A DNA stretch of 16,022 nucleotides from Chitinophagales bacterium (GTDB lineage: Bacteria; Bacteroidota; Bacteroidia; Chitinophagales; JAHDHT01): assembly GCA_020631175.1 (NCBI GenBank), contig JAHDHT010000089.1, forward strand, positions 1 to 16,022, in the 5' to 3' direction. The translations under genes and the position numbers were made by a program. The notes beneath the pieces were generated by a model, which ran no database searches, was not told the origin of the DNA, and was given only the letters and a program-made list of their open reading frames with translations. Of this stretch, positions 1 through 5,774 are shown piece by piece (positions within the stretch are counted from its first letter, which is position 1; each line of letters starts with the position of its first letter).

Positions 1-515
1 CGCTCCAGTCTTTCTGCCTGACTTGGACTTGATAAAATGATCCGGATCTTGTATCCAAATTTTGGATATGTTTTACGCTTCTCTCCGTTTTCCTCCCATT
101 TTTGAAAATGTCTGAAAATTGTTTTCTTTAATTGTGTGCGACTGGATCCCACATAAACAATTTTTCCTGTGGACTTATTTTTGATTAAATAAACTCCAGA
201 TACATTTTTTTGAATGGTTGTTGAATAGGGGAGTTTTATATTTGATCGGCATCCGTTTTTCCTGCAATACAAATAAGGATCTATCCACCGGCTTTTTTTT
301 ATGCCTTTAATGTCAAAATTTGATCTTGTATTTAAATGATCGGATCTGCCATTCTTTTTAGATCTGTTATTTGATCTGGATCCGGCTTTTTGTTTTGACT
401 TTCTGACCGGTATACCTTTGAATTTTTTTTCGCTTTTGGCAATATATTTTCGCTTACCGTTTTTTAATTCTCGGTACTTAATATACATTCCATCTTGTCG
501 AACTTGGATCTCCAT
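1..515 (-). CDS. GIY-YIG endonuclease, C-terminus cut by window edge
   Basis: An open frame runs from an ATG at 515 off the left end, giving 171 complete codons. The GIY-YIG core is visible: GVYLI at residues 107-111, then YVGSS at 121-125, then a helix with Arg135 (IFRHF), and Glu171 (AERLE) at the edge, where the family's catalytic Glu would sit. Such domains cut DNA and occur in homing endonucleases, repair proteins and phage nucleases. The first 100 residues are very basic and rich in Arg-Ser pairs, many of which come from AGATC codon junctions. They include Cys84 and Cys89 and probably form a DNA-binding or flexible region. The ATG directly abuts the stop of the upstream gene (its last base is 516), so the two are probably co-translated. 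The family call is firm; the role (homing, genome processing or host DNA degradation) is not known. Confidence 0.8.
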   Translation of the reverse strand, partial: MEIQVRQDGMYIKYRELKNGKRKYIAKSEKKFKGIPVRKSKQKAGSRSNNRSKKNGRSDHLNTRSNFDIKGIKKSRWIDPYLYCRKNGCRSNIKLPYSTTIQKNVSGVYLIKNKSTGKIVYVGSSRTQLKKTIFRHFQKWEENGEKRKTYPKFGYKIRIILSSPSQAERLE

Positions 516-1370
516 TTAATACAAGTTTTTACCGGCACTATTTTGAATCGAAACAAATGTGTTTCCTCCGGAAAGGATCTCTCCGGTTGCATAGTCTCTT
601 GAAATATTCTCAAACTTCTTTCCAATCCTTAATAATAAACTATCAGAGACATTTGGATTATTTGAAACAATATTGATCTTTCCCCAATATGGAGTAGTAA
701 CACTTATATCTCTTGAAGTGAATCCATATTGTTTAAAAAATGCTCTGATCGCTTTTGTTTTGTCTGACATTTTTCCATTTCTGGATTTGTCATAAAAATA
801 TTTTGCAGGCTTAAGATCCTTTGCATTTTTTCTTTTAGTGTATTTTTTTTCAGGAAAAGTTACTGGATGATCTAATGGATAGACCGGAACGTTTTTCGAA
901 TCTTCCACATAAATGTATTTGTCAGTCCACCAACCGTTGTTGAATTTTGGCTTCAATCCTAATGAGCGCAAATAGTCCATTCTTTTTTTCGCTGCCTTTT
1001 CTGAATTAGGATTGACAATTACTAATCGTCCATTTGTTGGATTTGATTTATAAACTTTTCCGGCAACAATTTTTCCTTTCCATTTCAACAAATAGGTTCC
1101 AGACATTTTGAATTGCTGTGCTGCTTTAGATCTGCTTGGTTTTTTAACTGCGGAGGATCTTGTTCCAGATTTACTTATTGTGGACTTGGTTTTTTTGACT
1201 TTGGCTTTTGGGTCAAAAGTGTATTCCACTAAAAAAGTATTGTTTCGATATGGATATATATATCCGGTTCCTCCCTTCTTTTTGATATTGGCAAGATGTC
1301 CTTTTGCTGCTTTTTCAAGCTTGTGGACTTTCTGGTAAATTTTCTGTTTCGTTGCCATAAAGATTTGCAT
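516..1370 (-). CDS. Basic protein of unknown function, possible LPD29-like C-terminus
   Basis: A 284-residue, strongly basic protein with no signal peptide or membrane segment. The N-terminal 90 residues are Lys/Ser/Thr-rich and could bind nucleic acid. The middle carries Trp- and Tyr-rich stretches (GWW, KYIYVED). The last 75 residues (KAIRAFFKQYGF, a strand ending INIV, then SRDYATGE) loosely recall the LPD29 domain of polyvalent mobile-element proteins. I judge that by eye only. Two starts are possible: ATG at 1370 (MQIFMATK) and ATG at 1358 (MATKQK). The first lies three bases past the T-tract of an intrinsic terminator, so 1358 or a regulated read-through arrangement is plausible. Its stop abuts the GIY-YIG start. 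Accessory DNA-binding protein is a guess. Confidence 0.7.
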   Translation of the reverse strand: MQIFMATKQKIYQKVHKLEKAAKGHLANIKKKGGTGYIYPYRNNTFLVEYTFDPKAKVKKTKSTISKSGTRSSAVKKPSRSKAAQQFKMSGTYLLKWKGKIVAGKVYKSNPTNGRLVIVNPNSEKAAKKRMDYLRSLGLKPKFNNGWWTDKYIYVEDSKNVPVYPLDHPVTFPEKKYTKRKNAKDLKPAKYFYDKSRNGKMSDKTKAIRAFFKQYGFTSRDISVTTPYWGKINIVSNNPNVSDSLLLRIGKKFENISRDYATGEILSGGNTFVSIQNSAGKNLY

Positions 1371-1372
1371 TT

Positions 1373-1401
1373 AAAAAGGAGTTGACATTGCTGCCAACTC
1401 C
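1373..1401 (-). terminator. Intrinsic terminator abutting the start of the 516-1370 gene
   Basis: Read on the minus strand, GGAGTTG (1401-1395) and CAACTCC (1384-1378) form a 7-bp stem around a 10-base loop, followed at once by five T (1377-1373). This is the classic form of a Rho-independent terminator. It lies 170 bases downstream of the 1570-1791 gene and only three bases before the ATG at 1370. It may end the upstream transcript, or act as an attenuator controlling the downstream pair of genes. Confidence 0.65.
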
Positions 1402-1474
1402 ATGATCAAAGGTTTAACTCACTATTTCATACAAATTCAAAATTTAGATTTGCAAAATTTTAGTAAAAGTGCCG

Positions 1475-1562
1475 TTCTACCGTTCTACATTCTACAATCC
1501 TTAATTTCCGAGGCTTTCAGCGTCTAAATGTAGATTTCAACGCCAAAAATGTAGAATCTACA
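1475..1562. repeat. TTCTAC repeat array A with a 13-base palindrome
   Basis: The 1402-1569 non-coding stretch holds TTCTAC at 1475, 1483 and 1490 (spacings 8 and 7). These are followed by the inverted form TGTAGAT at 1529-1535 and the perfect palindrome TGTAGAATCTACA at 1550-1562. The same triple with the same 8/7 spacing recurs on the opposite strand at 14461-14482. It is a likely protein-binding array such as iterons, an operator or a recombination site. I see no gene in this stretch. Confidence 0.7.
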
Positions 1563-1569
1563 ATTTGCT

Positions 1570-1791
1570 TTAGCCTACTATTTTGTAGTTTGAATGGCGA
1601 CTTGCACCATAAGCAAAAGAAAAAGATCTGTTTCCATTCACTACATCATAGTATCCTTTTCCTAAGTCGCTGCTTTTTACTCTTGCACCCTTTTTCATAA
1701 GAATGTCCAATTCTCTTAAACCCATGTTTTTCACAAGGGTTTTATTTCTTCTTAGCTTACTAACTTGAATGGATTTTGGTATTTTTCCCAT
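1570..1791 (-). CDS. Small basic hypothetical protein
   Basis: A 73-residue basic protein without a membrane segment or signal peptide. It begins MGKIPKSIQVSKL and has a helical middle (LRELDILMKKGA) followed by a Gly/Tyr/Ser-rich end (GKGYYDVV, SFAYGASRH). I do not recognise the family. It stands alone: 92 bases downstream of the late operon with an AT-rich perfect palindrome between, and 200 bases before the next gene. A separate promoter is therefore likely. Its own 3' side carries the TTCTAC array and the terminator at 1373-1401. Size and charge would fit a small DNA-binding or regulatory protein, but nothing specific shows this. Confidence 0.6.
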   Translation of the reverse strand: MGKIPKSIQVSKLRRNKTLVKNMGLRELDILMKKGARVKSSDLGKGYYDVVNGNRSFSFAYGASRHSNYKIVG

Positions 1792-1818
1792 TGTTAATGT
1801 AATTTGATTATGATCGGC

Positions 1819-1846
1819 AATTAATTGTATAAAAATACAATTAATT
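1819..1846. promoter_or_regulatory. Perfect AT-rich palindrome between the late operon and the 1570-1791 gene
   Basis: AATTAATTGTAT (1819-1830), a 4-base AAAA spacer and ATACAATTAATT (1835-1846) form a perfect 12-4-12 inverted repeat. It contains ATAAAAATACAA (1829-1840), a 12-base string also found at 13611-13622 in the divergent promoter region. No T-tract follows on the minus strand, so an operator or promoter element upstream of the 1791 start is more likely than a terminator. Confidence 0.5.
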
Positions 1847-1883
1847 AAATATAAATCAAATAAAATACTTAAAAATTAAGGTT

Positions 1884-2132
1884 TTAACGTATTAATAAGA
1901 TGAGCATCAGGAATAGGAATAGAATAAGCAATCCGGCACCGATCGCCACAAAAATGATGATCTGGTTGCTCTTGTTCGTTTGCTCAATAAATGCCTCTTG
2001 AATGAATGGATCTTGATCAGGTGTGGTTGCAGCCTGTCCAAGTTCCAGATCTATTTCCAGATCCAGATTAATATTGCTGATTGAATCAATTAGTCCACTT
2101 ATTACCGGTATGGCTGCTAAACTTAAACCCAC
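1884..2132 (-). CDS. Small tail-anchored membrane protein
   Basis: An 82-residue protein and the last gene of the late-type operon. Residues 1-20 are moderately hydrophobic (LSLAAIPVISGLIDSI). Residues 20-56 are acidic and polar (DLEIDLELGQ, TPDQDPFIQE). Residues 57-81 form a long, very hydrophobic C-terminal membrane helix ending in LLIR. The start ATG overlaps the stop of the thioredoxin-like gene by one base (TAATG), so translation is probably coupled. One of about twelve single-pass proteins in this operon; a virion-membrane component is inferred from context. No family recognised. Confidence 0.7.
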   Translation of the reverse strand: MGLSLAAIPVISGLIDSISNINLDLEIDLELGQAATTPDQDPFIQEAFIEQTNKSNQIIIFVAIGAGLLILFLFLMLILLIR

Positions 2133-2746
2133 TATTTCACTATTTTACGAATCAACAATAAGACAAACAGCACTACTAATGCGATAATGGCATAAAGAAT
2201 GAATTTTCCGTCCGGCGTCTTAAAGAAATCAATTATCTGCTGAATAAAGTTTTTCCATGGGGCAAAAAACTGCGCAATCTCGCTTCCGTCCGTTGAACTT
2301 GATCCAGATCCTGAATTGCTATTGCTTGGTGTCGATCCTGTTCCGGATGGAGTACCTGAACTTGTTCCGGAACCTGATCCAGATCCTGAATTTGTTCCAG
2401 ATCCTGTACCGTCCGGACTTCCTGCAGGACATCCACCATGCGCACAGATCCAGTTGTACAATTCAAAATCTAATAGAGCACCGGAATGCTCTGCAATGAT
2501 ATTATCATTAATATCAGCAATTATATAATGTGGAAACGCCTGAATAAATGAAGGCGCAACATAGTTATCCAGAAAATTAGTACCTCCATGAATTTGATCG
2601 ACATTATCCGCAACGTCAACCAAATGTAAAAACACATTTATACTTGGCGAATTTGGAGGAATAGAATAATTAATAAAATCATCTTTTGCAGCCACACAAG
2701 GCGCACAATTTGCCGTAGTTACTAATATTACTCTTTCTGCTGCCAT
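2132..2746 (-). CDS. Membrane-anchored thioredoxin-like protein
   Basis: A 204-residue protein. Residues 5-105 look like a thioredoxin/glutaredoxin fold: a strand (RVILVTT), the redox pair Cys14-Ala-Pro-Cys17 at the head of a helix, and a Pro before a strand (AFPHYIIAD) in the place of the conserved cis-Pro. Two further Cys (WICAHGGC) close the domain. Residues 109-150 are a low-complexity Gly/Ser/Thr linker written largely with GGATC units. A single membrane helix lies at about 182-199, followed by a basic end (RKIVK). It is probably held in the virion or host membrane, where it could oxidise, reduce or shuffle the many cysteines of the exported proteins encoded upstream. One-base overlaps couple it to both neighbours. 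Redox activity is inferred from CxxC. Confidence 0.75.
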   Translation of the reverse strand: MAAERVILVTTANCAPCVAAKDDFINYSIPPNSPSINVFLHLVDVADNVDQIHGGTNFLDNYVAPSFIQAFPHYIIADINDNIIAEHSGALLDFELYNWICAHGGCPAGSPDGTGSGTNSGSGSGSGTSSGTPSGTGSTPSNSNSGSGSSSTDGSEIAQFFAPWKNFIQQIIDFFKTPDGKFILYAIIALVVLFVLLLIRKIVK

Positions 2747-2850
2747 TACATGATTCTTTTAACAACAATTACATCAATGAATAAACCTATTGACAAAACC
2801 AATGAAATGATAGCTACAATAAAAAGTAATATTTGAAAAGATTTACTCAC
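2746..2850 (-). CDS. 34-residue membrane peptide with GTG start
   Basis: A short frame of 34 codons fills the gap between two operon genes exactly. Its GTG start (2850-2848) directly follows the TAA of the upstream gene (2853-2851), and its own TAA overlaps the ATG at 2746 by one base. The product (MSKSFQ, then one hydrophobic helix over residues 7-29, then KRIM) is a single-pass membrane peptide like its neighbours. There is no in-frame ATG near the start. The exact fit at both ends is the main support. Small virion membrane protein is inferred from context. Confidence 0.6.
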   Translation of the reverse strand: MSKSFQILLFIVAIISLVLSIGLFIDVIVVKRIM

Positions 2851-3288
2851 TTATTGAAAACCGTTTAGTAAAATATCTAAAAACATAGTTTTGACTTGAA
2901 ATTTACAATCCTCCGAAACTTGAACCATAAAATTTATAGCACCCATTAATGGTTTAGATCCAAAATTGCTTCTTGCTTGTCTGGCAATTTGAATAATGGT
3001 TCCGTTTTGATTGGCAAAGATTGCAATGCGCTCCGGATCCAGTCCGTCATAACCACCAAATATACTATCATAAGGACAAACCGTTAAATCAATATTAATT
3101 CCGCTAATATCAACCGGATCTGTAATAATTGTGCTTGCAATTTCTTCTGTTGGCTCCTGATCTCCTGTTTCTTCATCTTCATCAGATCTCAATCGACTAA
3201 CAAAATAGAATCCACCTCCAACGACTAATAATAGCCCCACAAGGGCAATTATAATATTTTGCGTCTTTTTATCCATTCGTTTTTCCAC
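2851..3288 (-). CDS. Single-pass membrane protein, N-terminal anchor
   Basis: A 145-residue protein (141 if it starts at the internal ATG at 3276, MDKKTQ). Residues 11-30 are a Gly-rich membrane helix (IIIALVGLLLVVGGG). A very acidic stretch follows (SDEDEETGDQEPTEE), then a roughly 100-residue soluble domain with two Cys (TVCPYDS and EDCKF). Its strands FGSKPLMGAINFMVQV and the hydrophobic C-terminus suggest a small beta-rich fold. It overlaps the end of the 3269-3745 gene by 8 to 20 bases depending on the start. Not recognised; a virion-membrane or membrane-bound assembly protein is inferred from the operon. Confidence 0.7.
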   Translation of the reverse strand: MEKRMDKKTQNIIIALVGLLLVVGGGFYFVSRLRSDEDEETGDQEPTEEIASTIITDPVDISGINIDLTVCPYDSIFGGYDGLDPERIAIFANQNGTIIQIARQARSNFGSKPLMGAINFMVQVSEDCKFQVKTMFLDILLNGFQ

Positions 3289-3745
3289 TTCTTAATGCGA
3301 CCGCTAAAAGTGCGAATAAACCTAATAGCACCAATGCACCAAATAGGATATCAGCAACTTTTATATTGGATAAAAAGGATCCATCATCTTCATCAATAAA
3401 CGGATCTGGATTTGTGCCGGATGAGTTAATTTCGTTTAGTTCATTTTGAAATAAAACTTCTGGAGAACTCATTCCGGATATTTCCTTAAATCGGTACTTC
3501 CATTGCGCCCAAATGAATTTGTCATCATTATCCCAATATCTCCAGACCTCGTAATACTTTTCAGTATTACCATTGTAAACAACTGTCTTATTGAATTTCG
3601 AATTGTTATGCTTTACAGCGATATACCAGACAAAAGATTCTGTTATATCACTGTCAAGATGTGACTTTTCAATAAGCTTTCTAGCTCTGGATGCCTTTCC
3701 GGTATTGGATGGACTTACATGTATGAAGTATGAAGGAAAATTCAT
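3269..3745 (-). CDS. Tail-anchored membrane protein, unknown
   Basis: A 158-residue protein with a Trp/Tyr-rich soluble part (FVWYIAV, YYEVWRYWDND, FIWAQWKYRF) over residues 1-95. A polar acidic linker follows (NPDPFIDEDDG), then a C-terminal membrane helix at about 130-151 and a basic tail. The aromatic-rich N-terminus may be a small beta domain. I do not recognise it. It is tightly packed, ending inside the next gene's start and starting one base after the previous stop. Its topology, with a soluble domain N-terminal to a tail anchor, matches several operon neighbours, in keeping with a membrane-embedded virion protein. Confidence 0.7.
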   Translation of the reverse strand: MNFPSYFIHVSPSNTGKASRARKLIEKSHLDSDITESFVWYIAVKHNNSKFNKTVVYNGNTEKYYEVWRYWDNDDKFIWAQWKYRFKEISGMSSPEVLFQNELNEINSSGTNPDPFIDEDDGSFLSNIKVADILFGALVLLGLFALLAVALRSGKTNG

Positions 3746-3746
3746 T

Positions 3747-3998
3747 TTATCCGGTACTTATTTCCGCTGCGTTTAGATCCTCAAAATTTAATTCATCAGC
3801 ACTTGAAGGAGGCTTTGTTCCATTACCAGATCCAGTTGCAGGATCTTGATCCTGATCCTGATCTGGATCCTCGTCCATATTTCCAAATATGGAATCCACA
3901 CAACAAATGGCAATTACACCAACAATGGCAATAAAAATTCCTGTGGCGACTAATGCGCCGGTGTTCGCTCCTTTTTTCATTACCTTATTATTTTGCAT
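3747..3998 (-). CDS. Small membrane protein with Asp/Gln-rich tail
   Basis: An 83-residue protein with a Gly-rich membrane helix at about 13-34 (GALVATGIFIAIVGVIAICC). An Asp-Pro-Asp-Gln repeat (DEDPDQDQDQDP) and a short Ser/Glu-rich tail follow. The repeat is encoded by a run of five GATC sites at 3841-3872. The start may be ATG 3998, which overlaps the upstream gene by 11 bases, or ATG 3980 (MKKGANTG), which leaves a 7-base gap. No family recognised. Small virion membrane protein by context; the acidic tail may bind cations or basic partners. Confidence 0.65.
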   Translation of the reverse strand: MQNNKVMKKGANTGALVATGIFIAIVGVIAICCVDSIFGNMDEDPDQDQDQDPATGSGNGTKPPSSADELNFEDLNAAEISTG

Positions 3999-4248
3999 TT
4001 GCAGCCACTAATGATGCAATCATAGTGGTGACAAACATTAATAATAAAGCGATAGTACCCACCGTTTTCCAGACATTTTTCTTTTCAGCATCGGTTGTTT
4101 TTAATGCTCTTGAATAAGATCTTCTTCTACGTTTTACGCTCGCAATTTCTGAACTGTTCGCATATCGGATAAATTTGAATCCCTGATTTGTTCTTTCAGC
4201 GACAACATATCTTTTCAATCTGCTGTCGTATGCAATGATGTATTTCAT
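3988..4248 (-). CDS. Small basic membrane protein
   Basis: An 86-residue protein. It starts MKYIIAYDSRLKRY, has a highly basic centre (VKRRRRSYSRALK, about 38-50) and ends with a membrane helix at about 62-83. The Arg cluster next to the helix would sit on the inner face of a membrane by the positive-inside rule and could contact packaged DNA in a membrane-lined virion. This is inference from composition. Not otherwise recognised. The spacing from the previous gene is 20 bases. Confidence 0.65.
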   Translation of the reverse strand: MKYIIAYDSRLKRYVVAERTNQGFKFIRYANSSEIASVKRRRRSYSRALKTTDAEKKNVWKTVGTIALLLMFVTTMIASLVAANAK

Positions 4249-4268
4249 ATTAACTGAATTTTAAATGA

Positions 4269-4748
4269 TTATTTCTTTTTTGATGTTGACTTTTTAGTTG
4301 CTGCCTTTCTGGAAGTCGTTTTGCTTGTTGACCGCTTTTTAGCGGTTGTACTTTTAGTCTTTCTGGAAGTCTTTTTGGTGGATAGATCTTTTTTATCCGG
4401 TATCATGAAAACCACTTTTTTGATTCCATCAGATTTCCGGCTTTTAAATCCGCTTAACAATTCAACCTGTGAAACGATAATTTCATAATTACCGGAAGGC
4501 AGTTTTTGAATTACAGATCCGGACTTAAGATCTAATTCATCAAAAGAATGCATTATTTCCTTTGTGAGCAATTTCTCATTTGCATGATTAATTTTCACAA
4601 TGTCAAAATCCACTTTTTTAATTCCGGATCTTTGGACACCAATAGGCACATTACAACTACAATTGTAAATGCTTTTTATTTCGACTGAATCCTTTCCAAC
4701 TATTGAATTAATCTTCAATTGTAAAGGATGGATATTGTTGTTTTTCAT
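4269..4748 (-). CDS. Protein with histone H1-like basic tail
   Basis: A 159-residue protein. The first 115 residues form a soluble, probably beta-rich domain (MKNNNIHPLQLKINSIVG, YNCSCNVPIG, NYEIIVSQVELL). The last 40 or so are almost wholly Lys/Ser/Thr/Arg/Ala (KKTSRKTKSTTAKKR, then KSTSKKK), like the C-terminal tails of histone H1 or bacterial Hc1-type proteins. Such tails bind and compact DNA without sequence preference, so a genome-condensing or capsid-DNA linking role is likely. No membrane segment, unlike its neighbours. The N-terminal domain is unrecognised. Confidence 0.7.
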   Translation of the reverse strand: MKNNNIHPLQLKINSIVGKDSVEIKSIYNCSCNVPIGVQRSGIKKVDFDIVKINHANEKLLTKEIMHSFDELDLKSGSVIQKLPSGNYEIIVSQVELLSGFKSRKSDGIKKVVFMIPDKKDLSTKKTSRKTKSTTAKKRSTSKTTSRKAATKKSTSKKK

Positions 4749-4762
4749 GATGTAATTTTGAA

Positions 4763-5770
4763 TTAATATTTTATTGAAATACTTACATCACAGTTATCTA
4801 AGCTGATAACTGCGTCAAATGTTGCTCCTTTTTCAGCATTAAATCTCACTCCTTGTCCTTGTTGGGTAGCAGTTGCATCTCCTGTGATTGTTACTGCACT
4901 AACAGGAAGTTCAATTTGTTCTCCATTGCAATCAACTGCACCAATAATTAATAAATCAACTGGATAAGAGTCCATGTCAATATTTTGACCATCTTGCAAT
5001 GCTGTCTTTGAATCTATATTTGCAATAAGATCCTGACATTTTCCTGCACAATCATCACCCGAAACAATAACCAGATCAACATTACATCCGTTTGCACTAT
5101 CGACAACGGTCAGCGTTCCGGCTGTTGGTTTAGTTATCGTTAACGTTCCTGCAACCGGATCAAATTCATAGTCTGGTTGGTTATTTGTATCGTCTGCTTT
5201 GTAATTAAAGTCAGTCATTAATCCGTTACAAGCCGGATCGAATTGAACAACATACGGTGCATTTGTTTCATCTAAACTATAAGCACCATTTCCCTGAACA
5301 ACATCACTTCCATCTTTACCAGTAATAACAATGTGACATGGATCACAATCTCCAGAATCATCTGATCCATCATTTGGATCTGTTCCGTTGTTTACTTCAT
5401 CACCGTCATTGTCTCCACCTCCATCGGTGTCCGGATTGTTTGGATCTGTTCCGGTATTGTTTACTTCATCCCCATCTGTCAATCCATCATCATCGCTGTC
5501 ATCATCATTTGGATCTGTGCCGGTGTCGTTTACTTCATCTCCATCATTTATTCCATCTCCATCGGTGTCCGGATTATTTGGATCAGTTCCAAGTTGATCT
5601 TCTTCTTCATCTGTTAATCCATCTCCATCGCTGTCAAGTTTTGGATCCGGACTTGTTGAAGGATCTCCCCAACCACAAAAAAAGTTCTGTTTAATATTGA
5701 ACTGCTCTGCTGTCATGAAAAACAACAGATATAAGAATGTCATTACTGTACGTATTAAAGAGTGTCTCAT
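4763..5770 (-). CDS. Exported TSP3-repeat calcium-binding stalk protein
   Basis: A 335-residue protein from the ATG at 5770, five bases after the upstream stop. An in-frame ATG at 5818 would overlap the previous gene by 44 bases and put charged residues before the signal, so I reject it. Residues 5-21 are a hydrophobic export signal. FCGW at 31-34 is shared with two neighbouring gene products. Residues 46-145 hold about five thrombospondin type 3 units (DSDGDGLTDEEE, PDTDGDGINDGDE and degenerate copies), whose Asp residues bind calcium and stiffen a rod. The rest is two or three beta-sandwich-like stretches with paired Cys (CDPCH, CNGLM, CAGKC). It resembles surface stalks of Bacteroidota and is likely part of a spike or adhesin. 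Partner roles with the neighbouring genes are inferred. Confidence 0.8.
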   Translation of the reverse strand: MRHSLIRTVMTFLYLLFFMTAEQFNIKQNFFCGWGDPSTSPDPKLDSDGDGLTDEEEDQLGTDPNNPDTDGDGINDGDEVNDTGTDPNDDDSDDDGLTDGDEVNNTGTDPNNPDTDGGGDNDGDEVNNGTDPNDGSDDSGDCDPCHIVITGKDGSDVVQGNGAYSLDETNAPYVVQFDPACNGLMTDFNYKADDTNNQPDYEFDPVAGTLTITKPTAGTLTVVDSANGCNVDLVIVSGDDCAGKCQDLIANIDSKTALQDGQNIDMDSYPVDLLIIGAVDCNGEQIELPVSAVTITGDATATQQGQGVRFNAEKGATFDAVISLDNCDVSISIKY

Positions 5771-5774
5771 GATT

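Noticed and set aside
2233..2528. Open frames on both strands across the Gly/Ser linker of the thioredoxin-like gene
   Set aside because: They arise from the GGATC repeat being open in several frames. The gene's own frame has a coherent fold plus linker plus membrane helix, and exact overlaps with both neighbours.
5338..5694. Plus-strand open frames antiparallel to the TSP3 repeats, with His/Leu/Cys-rich products
   Set aside because: They are shadows of the repetitive Asp-rich coding sequence on the minus strand; composition is non-protein-like and there is no sign of a start context.
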